Source: Aequorivita sp. | Lineage (GTDB): Bacteria > Bacteroidota > Bacteroidia > Flavobacteriales > Flavobacteriaceae | DNA length: 6,999 nt | Reading direction: 5' to 3' | NCBI GenBank assembly: GCA_002733915.1 | Contig: NVXN01000002.1 | Coordinates: forward strand, 224,776-231,774 | Shown: positions 1 through 5,865 of the stretch, piece after piece | How the letters are laid out: each line of letters opens with the position of its first letter | How positions within the stretch are numbered: the stretch's first letter is position 1 | The notes under the pieces: model-generated | Database searches by the model: none | Seen by the model: the letters and a program-made list of their open reading frames with translations, nothing else | Told to the model about the DNA's origin: nothing | Program-made: the position numbers and the translations under genes

Positions 1-548
1 TTTTTTTTGAGATAATTGAAAATTTTACGCTGTAGTTTATTTTTTCTGAAAACATCAATACTGCTGAAAGGCTCGTCGAGCAAAAGGATTTCGGGTTCGT
101 TTGCCAATGCCTTTGCCAAAGCCACACGCTGCTTTTGACCGCCGCTGAGGTTTTTTACCAATGTGTTTTTAAAAGCTTCCATTTCCACTACTTCCAATAG
201 TTCGTCGATACGTTTTTTATCTTTTTCCTCATCCAATCCGGAGAGGTGGGAACCTAAATTTTCTGCAACGGTGGTGAACGGCATAATGTTGAATTCCTGC
301 GCCACGAGTTTCATAAAAGATTCACCGGGAATAAGGGTTTTGGTTGGGCCGAGCAGTTTTTTTTCTTTGTAGAAAATTGAACCGTTTTCCAAATGGAGCA
401 AACCATAAACGAGATGTAAAAGTGTAGATTTTCCACAACCACTTTCGCCTAAAATACTGAGGTGTTCTCCAGGTTTCAGTGTAAATGAAACATCTTTTAA
501 AATGGTTTTTTCGGAATAGGCAAAGGAATTGATTTCAACTTTTAGCAT
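1..548 (-). CDS. ABC transporter ATP-binding protein (partial, 3' end cut by window edge)
   Basis: Nucleotide-binding subunit that would hydrolyse ATP to drive an ABC permease at the inner face of the inner membrane. The reading frame is open from ATG at 548 to the window edge, giving 182 residues; the C-terminus, including the switch-loop histidine, is missing. Motifs read directly: Walker A GESGCGKST (residues 34-42), Q-loop Gln84 in AQEF, signature LSGGQKQR (134-141), Walker B ILLLDEP (154-160) and D-loop SSID (162-165). The arrangement resembles importer-type ATPases of the iron/polyamine/thiamine sort, but no permease or binding protein lies in the window, so the substrate is unknown. 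It starts 9 bp after the stop of the 133-aa gene and is probably co-transcribed with it. The call as an ABC ATPase is secure; the family assignment is not. Confidence 0.95.
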   Translation of the reverse strand, partial: MLKVEINSFAYSEKTILKDVSFTLKPGEHLSILGESGCGKSTLLHLVYGLLHLENGSIFYKEKKLLGPTKTLIPGESFMKLVAQEFNIMPFTTVAENLGSHLSGLDEEKDKKRIDELLEVVEMEAFKNTLVKNLSGGQKQRVALAKALANEPEILLLDEPFSSIDVFRKNKLQRKIFNYLKK

Positions 549-557
549 TGCAGATTG

Positions 558-953
558 TTATTTCGCCAAAATTCCTTCGCTTTCCAAAACTGGAACCGCA
601 GTTACATTTTCGTCAGAAATACTGTTGGGATCAAAAATAAATTTTCGCTCAAAAAGCTTGTTTTCGGCGAAAAAAGTAACCAAATATTCATTGGTAAAAC
701 CCAAAACCTCTGTCGGAATAAATTCAACTTTTGCAGATGTTTTCGATTCCATATTTCCCAAACCGTGGCGCAGGGTTGAGGTTTTTCTATCTTCACTTTT
801 TCCGCGGGACATTACCAACACGGTTTCAATGTCATCCTCTCGGTTATTGACCAAATAAATATACCACTGTTGTTCGGTAAAATCTTTGTCCCATTCCTTT
901 ACGGCAACAATATGCACGTTTTCAGCTTTTGGTATTTCAATATCCTTTCGCAT
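558..953 (-). CDS. Conserved hypothetical protein downstream of pheS
   Basis: A soluble protein of 131 residues starting MRKDIEIP, with no signal peptide, membrane segment or cysteine and no catalytic motif I recognise. It is rich in charged residues and alternates short hydrophobic strands with polar turns (for example the stretches around VHIVAV, WYIYLV and YLVTFFAE), which suggests a small beta-rich fold. I recall similar proteins in flavobacterial genomes, sometimes labelled phenylalanyl-tRNA synthetase subunit alpha. That label probably comes from its position near pheS, because none of the class II synthetase motifs are present. I chose the ATG at 953 over a TTG two codons upstream: the TTG overlaps the stop of the preceding 54-aa gene, while the ATG follows that stop by 2 nt. 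It sits 9 bp before the ABC ATPase gene, which implies co-transcription. Function unknown. Confidence 0.85.
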   Translation of the reverse strand: MRKDIEIPKAENVHIVAVKEWDKDFTEQQWYIYLVNNREDDIETVLVMSRGKSEDRKTSTLRHGLGNMESKTSAKVEFIPTEVLGFTNEYLVTFFAENKLFERKFIFDPNSISDENVTAVPVLESEGILAK

Positions 954-955
954 AA

Positions 956-1120
956 TCAATCGTCAAGTTTCCACATAATCCAAACCGCCAAAAGGGCAAT
1001 GGCAGATACGCCAAGTAATATGGCACCAATTACAATTTTAATGGCCGCAATTACAAAAGTAAGGTAGGCTATTGCAATGGAAACGATTACCAAAAGGGCA
1101 ATAACAAGATATTTTTTCAT
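956..1120 (-). CDS. Small membrane protein, 54 aa
   Basis: A short gene reading MKKYLVIALL at the start and WIMWKLDD at the end, with ATG at 1120-1118 and TGA at 958-956. Almost the whole chain is hydrophobic: about residues 4-26 and 29-50 can form two transmembrane helices separated by a single Lys28, with a Lys-Lys start and an acidic end (LDD). It could also be read as one cleavable-like leader plus one helix, but no clear signal-peptidase site is seen. It lies 52 bp after pheS and 2 nt before the 133-aa gene, and the tight packing supports translation. The function cannot be assigned; it may be an accessory membrane peptide, possibly of the downstream ABC system. It is shorter than usual gene-calling cut-offs and easily missed. 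Confidence 0.75.
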   Translation of the reverse strand: MKKYLVIALLVIVSIAIAYLTFVIAAIKIVIGAILLGVSAIALLAVWIMWKLDD

Positions 1121-1128
1121 AGTATTTT

Positions 1129-1172
1129 TGTCTTAAATCTTATGTCTTTTAGCACAGCGGTCTTTTGTCTTT
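1129..1172 (-). repeat. Degenerate heptanucleotide repeat between pheS and the 54-aa gene
   Basis: On the plus strand three consecutive 7-mers read TGTCTTA, AATCTTA, TGTCTTT (1129-1149). After a 9-nt break come GGTCTTT and TGTCTTT (1159-1172), again with 7-nt spacing. Seen from the transcribed strand these are AAGACA-type units. The array fills most of the 52-bp gap between the pheS stop and the next start. It has no hairpin or U-tract and so does not look like a terminator. I have an impression that short GTCTTA-type intergenic repeats occur elsewhere in flavobacteria, but cannot verify it here. It may be simply a decayed slippage repeat. Confidence 0.5.
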
Positions 1173-2192
1173 TTACAGCACACTTTTAAACTGTTCCAAA
1201 AAGCGAACGTCATTCTCGCTGAACATTCTGATGTCTGGAATTTGGTGCAAAAGCATCGCAATTCTATCAATACCTACGCCAAATGCAAAACCGGAATATT
1301 CCTCGGGATCAATGCCGCAGTTTTTAAGCACGTTCGGGTCCACCATTCCGCAGCCGCCAATTTCCAGCCAGCCGGTTCCTTTGGTGATTCGGTGGTCTGC
1401 TTCGGTTTCCAGCCCCCAATACACATCAACTTCGGCGCTTGGTTCCGTAAACGGGAAATAGGAAGGACGAAGGCGGATTTTTGACTTTCCGAACATTTCC
1501 GTAGTGAAATATTGCAGCGTTTGCTTTAAATCTGCAAAGCTTACACCTTTGTCCACATACAAACCTTCCACTTGGTGGAAAAAGCAGTGTGAGCGCGCTG
1601 AAATAGCTTCGTTTCTATACACTCGTCCCGGCGAAATGGTACGAATGGGCGGTTTGTTGTTTTCCATATATCGAACCTGTACCGATGAGGTGTGGGTGCG
1701 CAACAAAACATCGGGGTTTGTTTGGATAAAAAAAGTATCCTGCATATCGCGCGCAGGGTGATATTCGGGAAGATTCAATGCGGTAAAGTTGTGCCAGTCG
1801 TCCTCAATTTCGGGTCCTTCGGAAACATTGAAGCCTATTCGTAAAAATATGTCAATAATTTTATTTTTTACGATAGAAATAGGGTGGCGCGAGCCCAACG
1901 GAATTACTTCGCCGGGACGGGAAAGGTCGCCGTAAATGCCTTTGGACTCTGTGCTGTTTTCAATCGCTTCCTTGAGTGAATCTACTTTTTCCTGCGCAAT
2001 ATTTTTAAGGGTATTTATAACCTGCCCAAATTCCTTCTTTTGATCGTTTGGCACGTTTTTAAATTCAGCAAAAAATTCATTTAAAAGTCCTTTTTTGCCC
2101 AAATATTTTATGCGGAAGTTTTCTATTTCTTCTTTATTGGTGGAAGAAAAAGCTTGTACTTCGGCGATGTGTTTTTTTATGGTTTCTATCAT
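1173..2192 (-). CDS. pheS: Phenylalanine--tRNA ligase alpha subunit
   Basis: Catalytic alpha chain of the heterotetrameric class II phenylalanyl-tRNA synthetase, which charges tRNA-Phe with phenylalanine using ATP in the cytoplasm; it needs the beta chain PheT. The 339-residue length is normal. Residues 1-85 are the charged, helical N-terminal arm that contacts tRNA. The conserved HPARDMQDTF block is at 145-154 and LLRTHTSSVQ at 163-172. Motif 2 with the catalytic arginine region (GRVYRNEAISARSHCFFHQVEG) covers 189-210, and motif 3 (FGVGIDRIAML) is at 304-314. Ala303 in GFAFG corresponds to the E. coli Ala294 position that controls para-chloro-phenylalanine discrimination, and is the wild-type residue. 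The ATG at 2192 lies 21 bp after the stop of the 129-aa gene, so the two are likely co-transcribed. No pheT follows, unlike the E. coli pheST operon. Confidence 0.98.
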   Translation of the reverse strand: MIETIKKHIAEVQAFSSTNKEEIENFRIKYLGKKGLLNEFFAEFKNVPNDQKKEFGQVINTLKNIAQEKVDSLKEAIENSTESKGIYGDLSRPGEVIPLGSRHPISIVKNKIIDIFLRIGFNVSEGPEIEDDWHNFTALNLPEYHPARDMQDTFFIQTNPDVLLRTHTSSVQVRYMENNKPPIRTISPGRVYRNEAISARSHCFFHQVEGLYVDKGVSFADLKQTLQYFTTEMFGKSKIRLRPSYFPFTEPSAEVDVYWGLETEADHRITKGTGWLEIGGCGMVDPNVLKNCGIDPEEYSGFAFGVGIDRIAMLLHQIPDIRMFSENDVRFLEQFKSVL

Positions 2193-2213
2193 AAATTTTC
2201 TCTAAAAATTTTT

Positions 2214-2603
2214 TTAGTTTATCAATTCCCGCTCCCAAAAATACTGCACAATAGCCTCCTTCATTAAAACGCTCTGCTCACCTGCTTTTAAGGGCGGCAA
2301 TTGTTCTAAAACTGTATAATGGGGCCAGCCTTCCTCATCGTAATAATCAAACTGATAATACCCATAAGGTTCCAAAAGGCGACAAATGGCAATATGCATC
2401 AAGTTCAGCTTTTCGTCTTTTTTAAATTTACGGTGCAGTTGGCCCAATTCCTGAACGCCTATTAAATAGATGATGGCATCAAGATCTAAAACTTGGTCAT
2501 CAGCAAAACGGGCGCCCAGCATTTTTATTACTGCTTCCCATCGTTCCTTTAATTGTTCGTCGCGCGCCATTCTTTCAAAAATTGATTGTCTGCAAAGATA
2601 CAT
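2214..2603 (-). CDS. Conserved hypothetical protein upstream of pheS
   Basis: A soluble 129-residue protein with no signal peptide or membrane segment. The N-terminal half (residues 8-65) is strongly helical and charged. The second half holds a conserved-looking core, HIAICRLLEPYGYYQFDYYDEEGWPH (70-95), rich in Tyr, Asp and Glu, followed by the LKAGEQSVLMKEAIVQYFW stretch (105-123). I recognise it as the type of unnamed protein common in flavobacteria next to pheS, but know no function. The ATG at 2603 is used; an internal ATG at 2570 (Met12) would remove the first turn of a helix that appears continuous (SIFER), so it is less likely but not excluded. It is the first gene of the leftward cluster and diverges from cvpA across 71 bp. 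Confidence 0.88.
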   Translation of the reverse strand: MYLCRQSIFERMARDEQLKERWEAVIKMLGARFADDQVLDLDAIIYLIGVQELGQLHRKFKKDEKLNLMHIAICRLLEPYGYYQFDYYDEEGWPHYTVLEQLPPLKAGEQSVLMKEAIVQYFWERELIN

Positions 2604-2674
2604 TTTACAATTCTGAAATCTTAAGACAGAATATAGAAATTAGAAAGTGCTATATTTAGGAAAATTTTCAGTGT
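2604..2674. promoter_or_regulatory. Divergent intergenic region (129-aa gene/pheS versus cvpA)
   Basis: The 71 bp must hold promoters for both directions. No full Bacteroidota promoter (TTG, about 19 bp, TAnnTTTG) is visible. The nearest match is TATATTTA at 2651-2658, facing cvpA, one base off the -7 consensus and without a -33 partner. At 2611-2631 there is an imperfect dyad: TTCTG and CAGAA arms enclosing the palindrome TCTTAAGA (2619-2626), offset by three A residues on one side. A second AT-only palindrome, GAAAATTTTC, lies at 2660-2669. These are candidate regulator sites, supported only by symmetry and position. Confidence 0.4.
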
Positions 2675-3229
2675 ATGAATACTATAGACATTGTTCTCGG
2701 GATTATTTTTATCATCGCATTTTTTCTGGGGTTTAAAAAGGGATTACTGAGATCCTTAGCTTCTTTAATCGGCCTTGTGGTTGGAGTGTATTGCGCTATG
2801 TTTTTTTCAGATTACGTTCGCGCTTATCTTGAAAAATGGTTTGATTGGAGTGAGGATCTGGTTTCCATTGCATCATTTTTGATTACTTTTTTCATCATAA
2901 TGTTTCTTTTTGGTCTGTTGGGAAGACTTTTAACCAAAGTCGCCGATTTTGCAATGTTGGGTATTTTCAACAAGATTTTCGGCGGAATTTTTAATGTGCT
3001 AAAATACGCTTTCTTGTTGAGCGTGGTGTTTATGTTTGTAAACGCATCAGAAAATTATAGAATTCTTACACAAGAAAAACGTGAAGCATCCACCTTATAT
3101 ACACCAGTGGCGGCAATTGCACCTGCAGTTTTGCCCACAATAATGAAAGAAGTGGATAATTTAAATATGGAAGATTCTGAAATTACTCCAGAAGAAAGCC
3201 CCGATGAAACGAGGCCTCCTACTGAATAA
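2675..3229 (+). CDS. CvpA family membrane protein
   Basis: Inner-membrane protein of the CvpA (colicin V production) family, 184 residues. Four hydrophobic segments are visible at about residues 5-20, 27-47, 63-84 and 105-124. Family hallmarks are the N-terminal helix ending in GFKKGLLRS (19-27) and the FNKIFGGIFNVLKY block (98-111) before the last helix. The C-terminal tail (about 160-184) is hydrophilic and acidic, with many Asp, Glu and Pro. In E. coli cvpA is needed for colicin V production and envelope tolerance, but the biochemical role of the family is unsettled, so the symbol is not transferred. It is transcribed away from the pheS cluster and converges with the SulP gene, with only 12 bp between stop codons and no visible terminator hairpin there. 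Confidence 0.9.
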   Translation: MNTIDIVLGIIFIIAFFLGFKKGLLRSLASLIGLVVGVYCAMFFSDYVRAYLEKWFDWSEDLVSIASFLITFFIIMFLFGLLGRLLTKVADFAMLGIFNKIFGGIFNVLKYAFLLSVVFMFVNASENYRILTQEKREASTLYTPVAAIAPAVLPTIMKEVDNLNMEDSEITPEESPDETRPPTE

Positions 3230-3241
3230 AGAAAAATTAAG

Positions 3242-5092
3242 TTACACTACATCTTTTATATTATCGCGTGCGTATTTCACCGCTTCTTTAAAGTCGCTGA
3301 AAATAAGCTCCTGGGGAACCAAATCTGGAATAATATCAATTTTTTCCATCATAACGCGGGGCTGTGCCTGAAGATCTTCAAATATAGGAGTAATGCCCTT
3401 TTTTGTGATGTTCATTAAAACCTCTTCCATGGCATAAAGACCAGATTGATCTATGTACGGAGTTTTTCCCATTCGAATAATTACATGTGTGGCGGTATCT
3501 GGAATTTGATTTGCCAATTGTTGAAAATCTGAAGTATATCCAAAAAACAGGGGGCCTTCCAAACGTTTTATAAATACTTCTTCTTTCAGTCTTTCTGGGA
3601 AATTAACTTCGTCACTCCACGCCAGCGCTAACTCGTCGGCATTTTTAAGCGGAACTACTTTTGATTGGTCGGCAGTAAGGTCTCCAATTTTCTTCATAAA
3701 AATGATGGAAGCCAATACCAGACCGATTCCCACTGCATAAACAAGGTTCCAAAAAACTGAAAGTAATAATACAACAATCATAATGGTAACTTCGGCCTTT
3801 TGCATTTTTGGGATTGCCTTCAAACCTTTGTAATCCATTACTCCAATACCAACGGTTATCAAAATTCCTGCAAGAACGGCTGCGGGAATTTGTGATGCAA
3901 CAGGCCCTAACGCCAATAATATTACTAGCAATAAAACTGCGGCAATCATACCCGAAAGTCTCGTTGTTCCCCCTGATTTTATGTTTACCACCGTACGGAT
4001 AGTTGCACCAGCTCCGGGAATACCGCCAAAAATTGCTGCAATACTGTTACCAATACCTTGGCCCATAAGCTCTTTGTTGGGATTGTGTTTGGTTTTTGTC
4101 ATATTATCTGCCACCACCGATGTAAGCAAGGAGTCAATCGCTCCCAAAAACGCTAACGTTAAAGCTGTAAAAATGTAGGGTGAAATCTGCCCAAATTGGA
4201 ACTCGGTAAAAATATTCAAATTCGGAATTGGGAAACCACCCGGTATTTGATCGATTGGCTGATAATCCAACTTTAGAAAATAGGAACCTACCGATACAAC
4301 CAACAACGCTAGCAATGTACTGGGAACTACAGTAGTAATTCGCTTGAAACCGTAAATAATAAAAATGGTAAGCGAGGCCAAAATGAATTCCAACCAATTA
4401 ATACTTGCGATTGCACGTGGAAGCGCCTTTATAGCACCGGCGACACCAGAATTTTCTGCTTTCGCCAGCACCCTCGCTTCCTGAAGAATATCTTCTTCTG
4501 AAATTTGTTCAGACCGGCTTATGGTTTCCTTAAAATCCTCAAGTACCAAAATTCCCTCATCAGCTTCATCATGCAGGATATTTGTCATTATTGCCTCTTC
4601 AGCTTGTGGTTTAAAAGTTTCAATAAAAGCAGTGTCATCTTCGGTATAATAACCCAAAACGGGCAAAAGCTGTGTGATTAAAATGATAACCCCGATTGCT
4701 GTCATAAAACCTGAAACTACTGGGTAAGGAATATATTTTATATATTTTCCGACACCGGTAACTCCTAATAAAATTTGCATAAGCCCCGCCAGTAGAAAAA
4801 CCAATAAAATATATGGCAAAGCCTCTTCAACGCTGCCATTGTGGGTTGCAATGATGCCCGCAATAACAACCATGGAAACTGCCGTCATAGGTGCAGTTGG
4901 GCCAGAAATTTGCGTATTTGTTCCGCCAAAAAGCGAAGCAAAGAAACCAATGAAAATTGCGCCGTAAAGACCAGCATCGGGTCCAAGTCCAGACTGAACT
5001 CCAAAGGCTAATGCTAGTGGTAGGGCTACAATTCCGGCAGTAATACCACCAAATAGATTTCCTCTAAAATTTGAGAATATACTTTTGCTCAT
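3242..5092 (-). CDS. SulP family anion permease with STAS domain, BicA-like (probable bicarbonate transporter)
   Basis: Inner-membrane anion permease of the SulP/SLC26 family, 616 residues from ATG at 5092. The transport domain spans about residues 12-467; GPTAP at 64-68 is the TM3 half-helix entry, followed by TM4 (91-112) and TM5 (122-145). The C-terminal STAS domain covers about 505-600 and carries the motif DQSG (548-551). Asp320, Thr324, Gly362, Ala363 and Thr364 reproduce the spacing that I recall for the Na+ site of cyanobacterial BicA. With a carbonic anhydrase gene directly upstream, HCO3- is a likelier substrate than sulfate (inference). An acidic insertion at about 149-228 separates TM5 from TM6. 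Longer starts (ATG 5125, TTG 5146) add polar residues unlike the family and run up to or into a hairpin, so they were not chosen. Confidence 0.93.
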   Translation of the reverse strand: MSKSIFSNFRGNLFGGITAGIVALPLALAFGVQSGLGPDAGLYGAIFIGFFASLFGGTNTQISGPTAPMTAVSMVVIAGIIATHNGSVEEALPYILLVFLLAGLMQILLGVTGVGKYIKYIPYPVVSGFMTAIGVIILITQLLPVLGYYTEDDTAFIETFKPQAEEAIMTNILHDEADEGILVLEDFKETISRSEQISEEDILQEARVLAKAENSGVAGAIKALPRAIASINWLEFILASLTIFIIYGFKRITTVVPSTLLALLVVSVGSYFLKLDYQPIDQIPGGFPIPNLNIFTEFQFGQISPYIFTALTLAFLGAIDSLLTSVVADNMTKTKHNPNKELMGQGIGNSIAAIFGGIPGAGATIRTVVNIKSGGTTRLSGMIAAVLLLVILLALGPVASQIPAAVLAGILITVGIGVMDYKGLKAIPKMQKAEVTIMIVVLLLSVFWNLVYAVGIGLVLASIIFMKKIGDLTADQSKVVPLKNADELALAWSDEVNFPERLKEEVFIKRLEGPLFFGYTSDFQQLANQIPDTATHVIIRMGKTPYIDQSGLYAMEEVLMNITKKGITPIFEDLQAQPRVMMEKIDIIPDLVPQELIFSDFKEAVKYARDNIKDVV

Positions 5093-5128
5093 AATTATAT
5101 TTATTAAGGTTAGACTTCTACACATAAC

Positions 5129-5160
5129 CGATAACGTCAACAGCAATGTTAACGCTATCG
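5129..5160 (-). promoter_or_regulatory. Long stem-loop in the carbonic anhydrase-permease intercistronic gap
   Basis: Read on the minus (transcribed) strand, arm CGATAGCGTTAACA is followed by the loop TTGC and arm TGTTGACGTTATCG. All 14 positions pair in RNA, twelve as Watson-Crick and two as G-U. Read on the plus strand the same two positions are A-C mismatches, so the folding belongs to the minus-strand transcript. No U-tract follows, so it is not a canonical intrinsic terminator. It lies 37 bp upstream of the permease ATG and 41 bp downstream of the carbonic anhydrase stop. Possible roles are mRNA processing, 3'-end stabilisation of the upstream message, translational control, or a dyad operator in DNA. 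Confidence 0.65.
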
Positions 5161-5201
5161 CTATTAATTTTTAGGCTTTAACTTATACAGTAAATACCCT
5201 T

Positions 5202-5831
5202 TTATTCAAAAAAAGTAACCGCTCCCGAGTTGATATCATACATTGCGCCTACAATGTCAATTTCATTTTTATCTTCCATTTCTTTTAAGATCGGACTTAA
5301 GCTTCTAATTTTATCAATGGCGAGCTTCACATTTTTTTCTGAAACAGCATCTACAAATTCTAGGTTTTTAGAGTTTCTTAAGCTTTGGTCCTCTGGAATT
5401 TTCACCGCTTCAACTGCGGGTTTAATTTTTGCAAGCATGCTTGTTAAATTGCCCATTTTTGCATCATCACACGCTCCTTTTACTGCGCCACAACTGGTAT
5501 GGCCCAACACCACCAATAATTTTGTTCCTGCTAATTTGCAGGCAAATTCCATGCTTCCCAGAATATCTTCGTTAATAAAGTTTCCGGCAATTCTTACACT
5601 GAATATGTCGCCCAATCCTTGGTCGAATACCAATTCGGCAGACACCCTTGAATCTATACAACTTAAAATTGTTGCAAAAGGAAATTGCCCATCGCTCGTG
5701 TCATTAACTTGTTCCAATAAGTTTCTATTGGCTTTTAGGTTGTTTTGAAATCTTTCGTTTCCTTCTTTTAAATATTGTAATGACTTTTCAGGTGTCATTG
5801 TTGCCTGTGTTTCTCTAGTATGTGCTTTCAT
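5202..5831 (-). CDS. Beta-class carbonic anhydrase
   Basis: Zinc enzyme interconverting CO2 and HCO3-, here 209 residues and cytoplasmic, as no signal peptide or membrane segment is seen. The beta-class signature is complete: zinc ligands Cys58 (SCIDSR), His111 and Cys114 (GHTSCGAVKGA), plus the catalytic Asp60-Arg62 dyad. The conserved FSVRIAGN stretch is at 77-84 and GSMEFA at 92-97. Length is within the usual range. The ATG at 5831 is used; Met12 (MTPEKSLQY) is a possible alternative. The gene begins 34 bp after the stop of one SulP permease and ends 109 bp before the start of another, all on the same strand. This strongly suggests that it supplies or consumes bicarbonate moved by these permeases. 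No catalytic residue is missing. Confidence 0.97.
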   Translation of the reverse strand: MKAHTRETQATMTPEKSLQYLKEGNERFQNNLKANRNLLEQVNDTSDGQFPFATILSCIDSRVSAELVFDQGLGDIFSVRIAGNFINEDILGSMEFACKLAGTKLLVVLGHTSCGAVKGACDDAKMGNLTSMLAKIKPAVEAVKIPEDQSLRNSKNLEFVDAVSEKNVKLAIDKIRSLSPILKEMEDKNEIDIVGAMYDINSGAVTFFE

Positions 5832-5865
5832 AATAAATTTAGTTTTTAATAATATTTGTGTTTTT

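Noticed and set aside
163..372. Plus-strand 69-codon open frame
   Set aside because: Antisense to the ABC ATPase, which carries Walker A, signature and Walker B motifs.
529..858. Plus-strand 109-codon open frame
   Set aside because: Antisense shadow of the 133-aa gene, low-complexity Ser/Phe-rich translation, no start context.
1165..1461. Plus-strand open frames over pheS (98, 80 and 85 codons)
   Set aside because: Antisense to pheS, which has all class II synthetase motifs in frame.
2193..2213. Possible attenuator hairpin just before pheS (AAATTTT and AAAATTT arms)
   Set aside because: Only A-T pairs, 7 bp, with no leader peptide or Phe codon cluster; likely a chance result of AT-rich sequence.
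3242..5092. Sulfate transporter annotation for the SulP permease
   Set aside because: The family name suggests sulfate, but no sulfur-assimilation gene is present and the carbonic anhydrase neighbour and BicA-like residues favour bicarbonate.
5093..5146. N-terminal extension of the complete SulP permease to TTG 5146 or ATG 5125
   Set aside because: The extra residues do not resemble SulP N-termini; TTG 5146 falls inside the hairpin and ATG 5125 is directly next to it; MSKSIFSNFRGN from 5092 fits the family.
5230..5748. Plus-strand 172-codon open frame
   Set aside because: It lies wholly antisense to the carbonic anhydrase, whose complete active-site motifs prove the coding strand; the translation resembles no family.
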